From positions 77,822,037-77,886,036 of the forward strand of contig OY759214.1 in assembly GCA_963662175.1 (NCBI GenBank): a stretch of DNA of 64,000 nucleotides. The letters are read 5' to 3'. The notes beneath the pieces are model-generated. The model searched no databases and had not been told where the DNA came from. It saw nothing but the letters and a program-made list of their open reading frames with translations. The position numbers and the translations under genes are program-made. Shown here one piece after another: positions 43,880 to 55,100 of this stretch. Source of the DNA: Aradus depressus. Taxonomy: Eukaryota > Arthropoda > Insecta > Hemiptera > Aradidae. The first letter of the stretch is position 1. The number at the start of each line of letters is the position of its first letter.

Positions 43880-45110
43880 ACTACTCCTTCCTCTTCTCTC
43901 AAAGTCATTTTCTCCCTCATTTCAAATCGGCATTACTGGGTATAAGAAAGATATAAGAAAATCATCGGTGTTTTTGTGTTTTTTTTCATTGTAGATAAAA
44001 CGTCATTCTAAGAGTGACTTTCTTACACCAGGTGATAATGCAGTTCGAAAAACTTGAGAAAGAGAAAAGGGAGTTATCATCAAGTCAAAATGTCAAGTTA
44101 TGGTCACATCACATATTTCCTTCTTATTTTATGCGTTTATTTGACGAGCGAGTATTCGTTTTGCATGACAAGTGTTCCGTCTTTCGTCTATTATAATGCA
44201 TTCCAAAAATGTAACAACTTCTCAGTAGTGATAATTGTCAAGTTCAGATAAATATTTTGTTAAGATCTAAGGAAACTACTGTCCAGAGGCCTCCTAACTT
44301 GGTAATTAATTAATCGAATTGGCGATGTTCCAGAATCTGTTCGAATATTTATTTATTGAAAATATTTACTCCTATAACTCTTTGAGTTAACCAAACAATA
44401 GTGATATTTAATACGAAAACTTTAAATAGTATAAGTTATATAAAAACATATGAAATATAAATGTTCTTTACAATTTGCCCAAGATTTAGGAACAATGTCA
44501 AGCCAATTTCCAGCTGCAGCAAAAAGTTGCAATGGGATAACCTTAAGGCGTTATTCCTATTGAAAATGAAAGTTAAAGGTTTTGCGTCCCTGAATTCCAT
44601 AAGATACTCGTAGCAGAACTTCATTGCAATTTGGCCACTGCAGCTAGCACATATCTGGCCTATCCGAAGGCGGCACATTGAAGATTCCTCTCTTTGATTT
44701 TAGCTTACTTATAAAGAGAAAAAGAAAAGGGAGATATGATCAGTCTCAATTACTCATAACTAAACTTCTTGTACCTCTGATAAACTGTTTAGTTTTGAAG
44801 ATTTTGTATCTATACAGAGGGAAAGTATAGATTTTCTAAGCGATTTTAAATAAATCTAACATAATTGAGTAATAAGGGTTATTTTAAATAAAAATATAAT
44901 GTTTACTGTTTGTACAAGTTCTATTTTCGACTAGTTTACATATAAAAATAAATAAATAATAAATATTATTATTCAGATAATTTTTATGACAATAAATAAT
45001 ACATTTAAGTACACATTAACTATTATGGGTTGCATAGGATTTCATTTGATGATTGATGTTCGAGAATTAGGAAAATTTATCAAGCATTTCGTTCTTGATA
45101 TCTGAAGAGA
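43880..45110. other. No gene recognised
   Basis: Downstream flank of cuticle gene 3. The minus-strand frame at 44436-44678 (80 codons, start MCRLRIGQICASC) has somewhat more balanced composition than the surroundings but no motif I recognise. I do not call it a gene. An AT-rich stretch follows to 45050. Confidence 0.4.
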
Positions 45111-45111
45111 A

Positions 45112-45600
45112 TTACCAGGCGTAGTGGGAGATGGGGCTGTCGTATGAGATGTGGGCGACAGCAGGAGCAGCAGAGTAGCCAACACCAACGAGACCAGCCC
45201 TAGCGATGGGGGCGCCGTAGCCGAGGGGAGCGTGGGCGATAGCGGGAGAAGCGTAGGCGAGGGGAGCGTGAGCAATAGCGGGAGAAGCGTAGGCGAGGGG
45301 AGAAGCATGGGCAGCATAGGCATAGGGAGAGGTGGCAGCAAGGGTCTGGATACCAGGGTTGGACACTCTGACGTCAGACTTGGACACGGAGGAGTAGGGG
45401 GTGTCGATGGTCTTGCTGTAGGTGGAGACCTGTCCCAGGTTGCCGTAGCTCCTCAGGATGTTGGCGGACTGGGAGGTGATGGCAGCGGGAGCCAGAGCGT
45501 GGGAGTAGCCGAGGGCGGGGCCGGCGGCGTAGGTGGTGGCCAGGGGAGCTCCCAGCAGACCAGCGTTGGCGCAAGCCAAGGCGGTGGCGAGTACTACGAA
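45112..45600 (-). CDS. Cuticle gene 3, exon 2: CPF cuticular protein
   Basis: Joined to the mini-exon at 47278-47286 it gives 165 residues. Signal peptide 1-17 (MYKFVVLATALACANAG). CPF motif at 43-86: ITSQSANILRSYGNLGQVS, then TIDTPYSSVSKSDVRVSNPG. A 16-residue unit close to PLAYASPAIAHA is then repeated in tandem. The C-terminal block GVGYSAAPAVAHISYDSP ends HYAW. It is a secreted structural cuticle component. The acceptor is CAG at 45601-45603 on the minus strand. The first 260 bases are almost identical to gene 4. The tandem repeat distinguishes it. No clear AATAAA is seen just downstream. Confidence 0.93.
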   Translation of the reverse strand, partial: FVVLATALACANAGLLGAPLATTYAAGPALGYSHALAPAAITSQSANILRSYGNLGQVSTYSKTIDTPYSSVSKSDVRVSNPGIQTLAATSPYAYAAHASPLAYASPAIAHAPLAYASPAIAHAPLGYGAPIARAGLVGVGYSAAPAVAHISYDSPISHYAW

Positions 45601-47277
45601 CTGAAACAAAATCAGGATTAATAACGTTACAAAACAATCACTGAAAAATAAAAGACTGGGAGATGAATAGGTTAGACGGAAGATTAACCTATAGACTAAT
45701 TTAAGTCCACAGAAAATATGGTATATCATTAATAATTAATAATAATATTAATAAATACAATTATTGTACTAAAATAATATCAACTCGTGAGGCCGAGGAT
45801 AGGGGTCTTGCAAGCTCCTGCAACAAAGTAACCTTGAGAGCGTATTATATTTGTACAATGGAAACTTCGATTCATAATTTGACAGATGTTTCAGTACCAA
45901 GACTAAGGTTAAACCTTTTCGTGCTTCATTGGAGCCGTACTGTCGTACTTGTTACCTCCCGTACCAATAACGTTATGGAACTACAGAAGAACAAGACATC
46001 TGAAATGTCACTAATAATTATATGAAAATAGAAGACTAACATTTTTCTGCAAGAAAGCACCCAACTTGGATGCAGTTTTGATTGCATTCTCCTTACAGAC
46101 TTAGTGTTTGTTTACTACTTTAAACTTCTCCCTTATAGTAAAATTAAATCCTGACGAAACCCTCCTAGTAATGTAAATAAGGTTGTTCCAAATACTTTAG
46201 TTAATTATTTACATTCCTACAATTTTTCAAAAATAAGTCGAAATATCTGCAGATATACTATGTTTAAATTGAGCTCGAGAGAACAAGAGTGATTTAGAAC
46301 ATCATTTTTTTCTATTATTAAATGTCCTTTCTTTCATTAAAATTTAAGTTAAAAGAACAAAGACCAATAAAATTTTCCGAAATTTTTATATGAACTAGCA
46401 AATTTAGTATTTTTGAGTAATTGATGTTTATATCTTTTTCGACTTTTTATATGTGAATTTTTGAGGTAATTTATGCATTATAAGGGCCAAGAAGTAAATT
46501 TACAAATGTCAAGTCACTTTATCGAATTATCTATTTAATATTAAAGTGAATGCATTCTCATATCTGAGTTGAAAATGAACAGCATGATAACAGCATGCAA
46601 AGAACATACGAATAAAGAAAATATATATGTATAATGTGAAAATAGGGGAAAACGAGGCAAGAAAATTGTTGAGGTTGCAGCAGGACCTCTCTCATGTATC
46701 AATGGACAAATCAGTCTGAAATATGATGTATAGGCAAAGTTATGTAATCGGTCAAAAATTCGATGTTGAGTTTTCACCGTAATTTCTTTTTTTTACGACC
46801 CCCTACACTTATAATAAAAAAAGTCTGTCTGTATGTGTTTGTGGGTGCCATTATTATTAATTACCGATAGAATGAATTTTCATATTTGTAACCAGAACCC
46901 CATAAGGAGGACCTGTTCATTTTCAGTCAAATCGACCAAAGGAAAGAGAAAGATTAGTGGAGGGGGCTCAACTCAAAAACCTTAATAACAATCGATATAA
47001 TGAATGTAGTCACTCGAAATGTATGAGGATTTAGAAGCATCGATTTTTAGACGGAGAGCGAAAATTAATTGATTAATTCTTTGGGGAAGTACATTGTCAG
47101 TGATTGACAGATATTGAAATAAAATAAGAAATACAAAGGATTTTCCAAGAAAAGTCACTCATTTCCCAATTAAAATAAATAAATAAAATGTGGTGGAGCT
47201 AACTGGAAGCCTGTGCTCTGCTGATCCCTAAAGGCTGCCCCTACTAGCGTTAGCGAACTATCCAGCGGATTGCTTAC
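45601..47277 (-). other. Intron 1 of cuticle gene 3
   Basis: 1677 bases with donor AAG/GTAAGC and acceptor TTTCAG (minus strand). Contains one Rep1 copy (46735-47110). The rest is AT-rich without recognised features. Confidence 0.75.
46735..47110 (+). repeat. Rep1 repeat
   Basis: Plus-oriented: 'aaagttatgtaatcggtcaa' at 46736, 'agtcaaatcgaccaaagga' in the middle, 'ttggggaagtacattgtcag' at the end. No long G run in this copy. Confidence 0.75.
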
Positions 47278-47286
47278 CTTGTACAT
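47278..47286 (-). CDS. Cuticle gene 3, exon 1 (Met-Tyr-Lys mini-exon)
   Basis: CTT GTA CAT on the plus strand is ATG TAC AAG on the minus, with donor GTAAGC. Joins in phase 0 to the exon ending at 45600. Confidence 0.85.
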
Positions 47287-47341
47287 GGTGGTGTGTGTGT
47301 GAGTATCTGCTAAAGATATGGTAGCTCTATCCACTCCTCCC

Positions 47342-47349
47342 TATATATA
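47342..47349 (-). promoter_or_regulatory. TATA box of cuticle gene 3
   Basis: TATATATA, about 56 bases upstream of the ATG on the minus strand, followed by a GC-rich upstream stretch to about 47440. Confidence 0.75.
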
Positions 47350-47642
47350 GTGAGTGGCTTGCACAACAGTCACAGCCCCAAGGACTCCCTTACCTCCGGA
47401 GTTCTCTCCAATCGTCACCCACCCCCAGAAAGTCTGCCTGGATATCAAGAAATAAACTACAGTAAAATCCTTTTATAACGATTCCTGATATAACGATTTT
47501 CCGAATATAAAGATGTAAAACCCGTATCTAGTTTGGTTTGCTATTTAAAGTGAAGAACTAAATCCGGATATAACGATGTTAGGCATAAAACTATTTAAAA
47601 CATGGGAAAAAGTTGTTTTTTCACTCCGGTTAAAACGATATA

Positions 47643-47704
47643 ATATGTATGTACATGCGCACATACATAAAATATAATATGTATGTACATGCGCACATAC
47701 ATAC
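47643..47704. repeat. 34-bp tandem duplication of a palindromic unit
   Basis: 'tatgtatgtacatgcgcaca' occurs at 47644 and again 34 bases later. Each unit is itself nearly self-complementary. It lies inside the Tigger-type element, before its coding frame. Confidence 0.75.
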
Positions 47705-47939
47705 ATAATCGGGTAAAAGAGTATGAGTTTTGAACGGATGAAAAATACGAACATTATAGAAAAGGGTTTTAAACACGGTTCTTGTTTACTCTTTCCGAGC
47801 GCAATGAGTCATTCCATTTCCACCTTGTCGAATTTCCTTCGAACTCCCTTCTTCCCTTCTAGTGCGTATATTCCTAGTTTCAGATTTGTCTTTCCTTTGC
47901 CTCCATAGGGATCGTGACAGTGTAAAAATTGAATTGAAA

Positions 47940-48302
47940 ATGATTTCGAACAAACATCGCGCATTTTCTATTGAAGAAAATGTGAAAATCATAAATAGGA
48001 TTGAGAAAGAAGAAACAATCAAAAACTTATTGTCGGAGCTTCGAATTCCCCAGTCTACGATACCGACAATCTGGAAATCCAGAGACAAAATCAAAGAAAC
48101 GTTTGAAAAAGATATGACTTTGAAAAACAAAAAACTTAGAAGCAGCCAACATCAAGATCTAGAAGACGCACTTCTTAAATGGCTTAAGGTCCAAAAAAGC
48201 CGAAATATCCCAATCAACGGCCAGATTCGGAAGGAAAAGGCTAATGAATTGGCTCTTTTGCTGGGAAAAGAAGACTTTGAGTGTACTCATGTGTATAAAT
48301 AA
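47940..48302 (+). pseudogene. Truncated Tigger transposase (CENP-B-type DNA-binding domain)
   Basis: 120 codons from ATG 47940. NKHRAFSIEENVKIINRIEK is the first helix-turn-helix of CENP-B/Tigger proteins. QSTIPTIWKSRDKIKE continues it. DALLKWLKVQKSRNIPING begins the second helix-turn-helix (CENP-B-box type). It ends at KEDFECTHVYK before the DDE catalytic domain. It could bind the element's ends but cannot cut DNA. Intact frame; a repressor-like role is possible but only speculation. Confidence 0.8.
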
Positions 48303-48654
48303 TTTATGTATACAGTTACAAATGTATGTAAGTAAATTTTATGTAAATTTTAAAAAGTAAATAAAAATACGTAAACTTTCTCGTTATGATCATTGTAAAA
48401 CACCTTTTTTTTCACTAACAAGCCCATAAATTTCTATGTAGGTTTAACAGTTTGGTTACGGATATAACGATTTCCGGATATAACGATGTATTTTTCTTGG
48501 TCCCTTGAATATCGTTATAACCGGATTTTACTGTATTCTAACTTGAGTGAAAAGTGAAAATTACACTTTAGGATAACCAATATAACGACATTCTAACTCA
48601 AAATCTGGTAAATACTAAAAAAAAATTCGGTCAATCAACGTGTTTGCTCTCCCT

Positions 48655-48800
48655 CTGCCATATGTGCCTTACATATGGGCTCCTGAATATGAAGTCGGAA
48701 AACATGAAATTTTGCTGAAAACTCAACATTGAATTTCTGACCGACTACATAAATTTCATTATTCTTTGTATAGCTGAGGAAGTAACCCTTAAAGATAGCG
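48655..48800 (-). repeat. Rep1 fragment
   Basis: Minus-oriented: 'catgaaattttgctgaaaac', 'tctttgtatagctgaggaag'. Confidence 0.65.
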
Positions 48801-49285
48801 TGCTTGCCTACTCAACTCAAAATCATAAGATCGGAACCCGGCCGAGGCACTTAGGTTTTTAATTTTTGAAATGTGAAAAAACTTGAGCCTGCCATTACTC
48901 GGGATGTTTTTTTTTCTTTTTTTTTTGTTTTTTTTGCCTTATGTTCGATGCATATTAGCCATGTCAATGTGTTATCTAGTTATCTACGATATCCATGGCC
49001 CCGGGAGGGAGTTCCATCTACGAAATAAAACTCCATCCCGGACGGGATTCGAACCCGTAAACCATGGTGAGACCATGCGACCAAAGCCCTACGCTCTAGC
49101 CCGCACGGCCACCTTGGCTCCCAAACTCGGGATGTTAAGCGGAGGTTCACAGCCTAAAATATCTACCCTAGGTAATTAAACCTGGGCAGGCGAAATTTAG
49201 GACATCAACGGTAGAGTCAGGCTCATGTCCATCAGAGCAGCGAAAGAGCTTTCCTACTCAGGTAGTAGGCGATATAACTTACTTT
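48790..49285 (+). mobile_element. SINE A interrupted by SINE B
   Basis: SINE A from about 48795 ('gcgtgcttgcctactcaact') to 48906, resuming at 49125 ('actcgggatgttaagcggag') through 'ggtagtaggcgatataac'. The 10-base ACTCGGGATG at 48897-48906 is duplicated at 49125-49134 around the inserted SINE B. Confidence 0.85.
48907..49124 (-). mobile_element. tRNA-derived SINE (family B), inserted in SINE A
   Basis: Read on the minus strand: 'ttgggagccaaggtggccgt' at the head, an anticodon-arm-like region and box B GGGTTCGAATCCC. A short body ends in 'catcgaacataaggc' and an A-rich tail (T-rich at 48907-48939). About 218 bases. The head is tRNA-like but differs from SINE A in sequence. A second fragment is at 38655-38755. 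Confidence 0.88.
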
Positions 49286-49347
49286 TAATCGCAAAATGAC
49301 AGTAAGTAAAATAAAACAACTGTTTCATATATTGTAACTGTCGTACG

Positions 49348-49458
49348 TATATTTTGTTAGTTTGTTATTGTGACTCTTGCCTTTATATATTTTGTTAGTT
49401 TGTTATTGTGACTCTTGCCTTTATATATTTTGTTAGTTTGTTATTGTGACTCTTGCCT
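49348..49458. repeat. 38-bp tandem repeat, three units
   Basis: 'tatattttgttagtttgtta' starts at 49348, 49386 and 49424. Units are identical or nearly so. Confidence 0.9.
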
Positions 49459-49484
49459 TGGCTTGAAACTTTATGCACGTATAA

Positions 49485-49640
49485 AGTTTCTTGATGTTAC
49501 TATCATTCAATCAGTAGTTATCGTGTTCACACAGACACACAAAGAGATTTTTTTTACATTTTTGAAACAATGAGTCTGAAATTTCGAATTTCTGACTGAT
49601 TTACATAACATCCCCAATACTTTGTATCGCTAAGCAAGTA
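49485..49640 (-). repeat. Rep1 fragment
   Basis: 'agttatcgtgttcacacaga' to 'gtatcgctaagcaagtac', minus orientation. Confidence 0.6.
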
Positions 49641-49644
49641 CAAA

Positions 49645-52630
49645 TATATTGAAAGCGTCTAGAGTTTTAATAGTATCGTTTTAAGACAATTGTGCAGATA
49701 CAAAGATGATCTAAAAAATACTAAATTTATAAAGCATACTTACAAAATTTGAAATTAAATATAATCGTTATTAATGTGGATCACCATCTGCCTTCCTGGT
49801 TCTATGACAGGAAATGTAAAGTTTACGAACGTTCTATTACAACTTTTAATAACTAGAAGTTAGGAGGCATATTATTTGACAGTTGTGAGCGATAATAATG
49901 CCATATTAGTTCTTGTGCTTTGTCAATAGATGGCAGGCAAGTTCCTGCATCCAACAGATACAAAATCTCAAAAGAGCCCCTCGTGGAAATAACGAGACAA
50001 CTTCATATCTATTATATCAGAAGAAAGTTGTTTGAGAATTACCGAAGATGTACTTCGCCATCTCGAATTATTTTTAATGTAATAAGTTTCCGCTCTTTAA
50101 ATCCTGCTTCTCCTTTGTCAGGTAAAAAAGAACTAGTGTTAGTTGTGAATTTCTCAAACCACATATAACATTCTCTGAGATTGGAGCTAGCTCAGCGACG
50201 TAAGAAATAAAATTCTGTTGAAAACTCAGCACCGAATGTTTGGCCAATTTCATAACTACCCCTATACAGCTGGGGAAGTAAATAATAGCAGATCCCAGAA
50301 GCGAATACTTAGACATACATGAATAATGAATCTATTAATTGCCATATTAGCTGAAGATGGTCTTTTTAATAATACATTATTTTTCATATTACAACATTTA
50401 GCGTTTACGACATTTACGAGTCGCTGAAGACAGTCGTGTGGGCTAAAGCTCGTCATACATTATTGCCAATATTTCTTAAAATGTACTTCAATTTCTAAAA
50501 AATATTTATTTTCTAACTAACAGGTTTCCCGGCATTGCACAGTTGGTAAGTTCAAGCAGGTTAGTAACGCCGATGAGTATAGATGAAAAATTCAAAAAAA
50601 TATTCAGGAGAATAATGCAACCCAGATGAAGACAGACGCAAGTTGAACTATGCTTGAGCATTGCGCGTGAGTAGAAGCAATACTTAGATGAGGTCCTAAA
50701 CGTCATATGACATTACCGTGGACGGAGGAAATGTGCAGAGAAATTTTGTTTCAAGCTTTTTTTTGTTCCAACTTGATATCAATTCAAACCATTCCTATTT
50801 ATTCGCGGAATCGATTATTGATAAATCAGTTTTACGTTTGTATATGCTTTAATAACCTTAAAACTAATTTGACATTCTACCTCTTATCGTTCTGAAAGGG
50901 CTGATCTTGCTGTCCCCAAAATAGTACTAACCGTTTTTATTTAATCAATGTGTGTAACTATTTATTTTTCAAATATGCACTCTGCAGCGCAATGAAGGAA
51001 ACGAATAAGCCGACAAACTGGCTAGTGCAGCAATGGAAGAGGACTCTTTATGGACGCGACCCCTCAATAGGAATCAGAAAGGCGCATTGCAAAACAGTCC
51101 TGGAGAAATGGGCCTTGCGGAAACGAAACCCATCTTGTCGCGAACAACCAGGTTGTCCACAGCCAAATGAGTTGAATTAGAAGTCCGAAGAATAAAAGAA
51201 GGACAACTCTTCTTGACCAACCAATGAGGAGATTGAGAAGAGTGTCAAGGTACATCAATGGGCACCGCTCAAAGAGAAAACATCTCTTTATAGTTGGCCT
51301 TGTTTTAGATCCATTCTGCAGAAGATGTGAAGTAACATTTTTTGTGAGAGCTAACCGTTTTTGCGTAAATTAGGAGTTAATATTTAGTTGCGGACGTCCG
51401 GGTACGCCTCAAAATATACATAAGTCGTTCGGTCATTGGAAGATCGTGACCTCCGTTGTTGCCATTTCTTCACTATCCATTCTTGGACCATGTCCTTGCA
51501 ACGCACTGATCTGGAATATCCGCGCATCTATCCTTCCAGGGCTAGGCGTAAGGGCTCATCAATATCAGCTCCCAAAGTCATATTGCGTCAAATAAAATAC
51601 GAGGCGACTAAGTCTATTGGGAGGCTCCCGCCAGAAATTGTAGTGCAGCCGTGAAGACAACGCGATAGAGACACCAAATGATCTTAAACGCGGAGTAGTC
51701 GCGCAGGCTAAGCGGTTCAGTACATTGAAAATGACTATTGTCATTTAATGGCAAGAACGTAAAGCGAAACTTTCAGACCCGGCGCGATTCGCACCCGGAG
51801 GTATCTACTCTCAATGCGCCGCCCGTGGATTGTGTTGGGCATCGGGTCTCCCTCTCACAACAAAACCGAGGTATTACTAGGTGAGAGGACCAGTTCATAG
51901 ACATACATATGTATGCGAAAATGCTCAAAACGTATTCAGAGGATCCTGAAACGTAAAATTCCATTGGAAATTCGATCTCTGATTCTTGCGCAATTATAAT
52001 ACTTCCTCATACACAAGGTTTAAGAAAGTAAAAAAGAATGCCAACAAATCTTGGACATAAAATACCATCAAGGATATCCACAACTTCCCTTTCGTAGTTT
52101 TTTAAAAAATTAATTCCTAGTTTATAAAACTCCTATTCCTAATAGTTTTTTTTTCATATATAAATATTTTGTGTTTGTGGATTAACCTTGTCTAGGGTCA
52201 CCTAGTGGCCGAGTTAACAAAAAAGTATTCAAATCTGAGTCTAGAAGTCAGGGCCTACCAAAGGTCAGACACACCCACTTTTCTTGACAGATATTCTTAT
52301 TTGAATGCAATTTGACACTAAGGTTATTTTTTTTTAGGATAACTATTAAAAAATAGCCAAATAAAAGGGATTTTAAAATGGGCAACGCTCTTAAAATATG
52401 TTTACAGAAATTTGAAGCAGGCGATCACTTGTAAGTGTATAGAAGCTGAAGCAAATGTCTTATTCGATTCATATCTGACTCAAAGTTACTCAGCTCTCTG
52501 ATAACTTCCGTTAAATCTACAAACCTTCCAAGAAAGATGACGAATCGAATAAAAAAGATTCATTGAAATCGGTATAATAATTTCCGAGTTTTTTTAGCAA
52601 TTTTTTTACCATAATTAGATGAACTGTGCG
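49645..52630. other. Region without recognised genes
   Basis: Contains a short Rep1 fragment (50195-50285). At 50992-51180 a frame with ALRKRNPSCREQPGCPQP faintly recalls helix-turn-helix proteins of insect transposons; not firm enough to call. Bases 51770-51900, read on the minus strand, contain GGGTGCGAATCGCGCC, resembling a tRNA T-arm, so a further SINE is possible. The moderately GC-rich 51370-51700 is unidentified. Confidence 0.4.
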
Positions 52631-52634
52631 TAGA

Positions 52635-52800
52635 TGAATCACAGGGAAAGTACTTCCCCAGAACAAATCAAACAATTAACTTTTCGCTCTCCTTCCTCGA
52701 CGGCTGTTTGGGCTAAAAATCAATAGGTTTCTTACATAGAGGCTTTCAAATTCGCATACTAAATTATGTGTCGATAAATTCACTATATCGGCTGTTATTA
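52635..52800 (-). repeat. Rep1 fragment
   Basis: 'aagtacttccccagaacaaa' to 'attatgtgtcgataaattca', minus orientation. Confidence 0.6.
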
Positions 52801-53139
52801 CTTTTAGCTCTGTAAGAACTAGAAACTGTAGTGACCTTGCTCTTACGTTATGTAAAAAGACAAAAACATTCAATAATCCTGAGATAATAGGAATTAAATT
52901 GTATAATAAGTTACCTACCACAACAAGTGAGAGATCTTGCTTTGAATAGTTTTTTAAAAGTAATTAAAAGGATGTTAATTAATGAAACAATCTACTCTAT
53001 AAAAGATATAGATACTTTTACAATACTTTGAGATGATATTTTGTAATTTTGACTATTTGTAACATTATGTGTCCTAAATGTAACCACAAATAAAACTCTA
53101 TTCAATTCTATTACAGTTTTCAGGAGGCATGTTAAGCCT

Positions 53140-53585
53140 CCCCCCTTCCCTTTGACCCATTTGGCTGAAAATCAATTGGTGTCTTCCTTAAGGGGTTCTG
53201 GATACACATATAACATTTCATTCATACATTCATTTTATCGAGAGTTTTCGTGTTCACAGACACAAAGGCAAAAATCATTTTTGGACACAGGGTGTTGAAA
53301 AACATGAAATTCCGTTGAAAAGTCAGTATCGAACATCTTGAACGATTATATAACTTCCCCTATGCTTTTTATAGCTGGGGTGGTAAAGGGGAGGATGGTC
53401 AACTCAAAGACCGTAATAACTCTCGATATAATGAATCTATCGACATGAAATTTAGTATGAGGATTTAAAAGTCTCTATGTAAGTCAACTATTGATTTTTA
53501 CTCAAAATTGTCAATTGGCGTCCAAATCATAAACTTAATTGATTAATTCGTGCTGGGGAAGTACATTGCCGGTGATTCACTGACT
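53140..53585. repeat. Rep1 composite (two halves in opposite orientation)
   Basis: 53140-53390 is minus-oriented and ends 'tttatagctggggtggtaaa'. 53390-53585 is plus-oriented, from 'ggggaggatggtcaactcaa' to 'tgctggggaagtacattgcc'. Either two copies abut or an internal inversion occurred. Confidence 0.65.
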
Positions 53586-54139
53586 TTACCTAAAATGTGT
53601 AAAGTAACTAAAAAATGGAGACACCAGGTTCATCTTTATATCAGCGGGGAAACCTTCATACTATAAAAATGTAATACTTTCATTTAGTAAAAAAAATACT
53701 ATAATTGTGTCCAATAAATAATTAAACTATAGGGCGTGGTGACTACAAAAGTAGAACGGTCTGACCACATTAGTTTTAATCAGTCAAATTTCATCTGGAC
53801 CAGGTCAAGGGAATTCGGAGTTCTTTTTGTATACGATTGGGTAGGCAATTAGGTATTTCTTTACTTATAAAATCAACCAATTTATTGTTAGATACAGAAT
53901 TTACATCTATCTGGTTTCTACTTCTTCTGTTTAGTAGTTATGGTTAACCAAGATATGGCGTATGTCCTTCCAGAAGTATGTGCAACACTTTTTGTCCATA
54001 ATTTTTTTTCTCCTATTTCTGAGGATTTTGAAAACGACAGTTTTTGTTATTGTATGTAGTCAGTAAAAAATCATAGTTTTACTACTCCAGAAATGGCTAT
54101 GAATATGGATATTTTTTTTATTTTTTTTTGTCTTTTATT

Positions 54140-54375
54140 TTTAAGATACAACTGTTGCTAGGGTGCAACAACCAGCATCTATGATGGTATTGATATGTTG
54201 GCGTGAATGGCATGTGAGAGGAAGGCCACCCAGTGGTAGGTCCTCCGGACGAAAAATTATCTTAATTACTAGGACAAGAACAGAAAATAAATAAATAAGT
54301 AAATAGAGAAATAAAATTAAATAAATAAATAAAAAGGAATTGAAAGCCAATTTTGATGGATGGGTAAGAGAGATG
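54140..54375 (-). mobile_element. Jockey-like LINE 3' UTR (interrupted)
   Basis: Reverse complement of 42490-42725: 'ttgctagggtgcaacaacca', 'cacccagtggtaggtcctcc', 'gaaagccaattttgatggat'. Interrupted at 54375 by an RTE-like insertion and resumes at 55053. Confidence 0.8.
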
Positions 54376-55052
54376 TGTACATGAAGACCTCACGGAACCC
54401 TCTGCAAGACGCTCCTGAAGTAATTTCTATCAATGAGCACCAATTTCCAGTAGTCAAGGAATTCAAATATCTCGGGACTCTGATCACAGAAGATAATGAC
54501 GTTAGCCACGAAATAAGAGCACGCATTGCTGCAGGGAACAGATGTCTATTTGCGGTCCAAAGAATACTCAAGTTCCGCACACTAACGTGGAGGGCCAAGC
54601 TAATAGTCTATAAAACTATTGTCCGTCCAATTGTAACTTACACTGGTGAAACTTGGGCGTTGAAAACAGAAAATGCAGAGGCTTTGTTACTGTGGGAACG
54701 GAAAGTACTTAGAAAGAACGGCAGATGGCGTAACCGAAAGAACAGAGAGTTGAGAGACCTCTACGGGGATCCCGACCTGGTATCCGTGATCAAGCAGGCG
54801 AGATTACGTTGGTTGGGCCACGTAGAGAGAATGGAAGGAGGAATACTCCCTAAACAAGCCCTCTAGGGTAGGCCAGGCGGTGCCAGGAGAAGAGGAAGAC
54901 CGAGACTCCGTTGGCTGGACGACGGCGAGGCGGACCTCCGAGTGTTGGACATCAGAGGATGGAGGGAAGTTTTGGATCGAGACGAATGGAGGAGGATTGT
55001 GAAGGAGGCCCGGGTTCTTTCAGGACCGTAGCGCCACAGGAAGAAGAAAGAA
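54376..55052 (+). pseudogene. RTE-like LINE, 5'-truncated, inserted in a Jockey tail
   Basis: Contains the RT C-terminal region: FKYLGTLITEDNDVSHEIR, then VYKTIVRPIVTYTGETWAL, ERKVLRKN, RLRWLGHVERMEGG. After a stop at 54864-54866 comes RGRPRLRWLDDGEADLRVL, then DEWRRIVKEARVLSGP. This order is typical of RTE-type LINEs in insects. The tail is (AAG)n. The 17-base sequence GATGGGTAAGAGAGATG flanks it at 54359-54375 and 55053-55069 as a target-site duplication. 677 bases inserted. Confidence 0.85.
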
Positions 55053-55100
55053 GATGGGTAAGAGAGATGATAAAATTAATGGAAAATGATGTGTAAAACA
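55053..55100 (-). mobile_element. Jockey-like LINE 3' UTR, continuation
   Basis: 'gatgggtaagagagatgat' continues the host LINE after the RTE-like insertion and matches the reverse complement of 42450-42515. It decays after about 50 bases. From here to 56440 I see no gene, only AT-rich sequence and a run of 15 G at 55970-55984. Confidence 0.6.

Larger units (their letters stand above)
47460..48533 (+). mobile_element. Short Tigger/pogo-type DNA transposon
   Basis: Terminal inverted repeats begin CAGTAAAATCC at the left and end GGATTTTACTG at the right. TA is duplicated at 47458-47459 and 48534-48535, the Tc1/mariner superfamily hallmark. Several 'ggatataacgat'-like subterminal repeats lie inside both ends. 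It is 1074 bases long and holds only the 5' part of a transposase gene, so it is internally deleted. It sits 110 bases upstream of the TATA box of cuticle gene 3. Confidence 0.9.

Noticed and set aside
45151..45621. Long Gly/Ser-rich plus-strand frame
   Set aside because: Antisense shadow of the GC-rich coding exon of cuticle gene 3; equivalents occur opposite genes 2 and 4 (30876-31337, 57860-58336).
50992..51180. Helix-turn-helix-like transposon protein fragment
   Set aside because: Similarity rests on a short RKRNPS...PGCPQP stretch; too weak to name a family.
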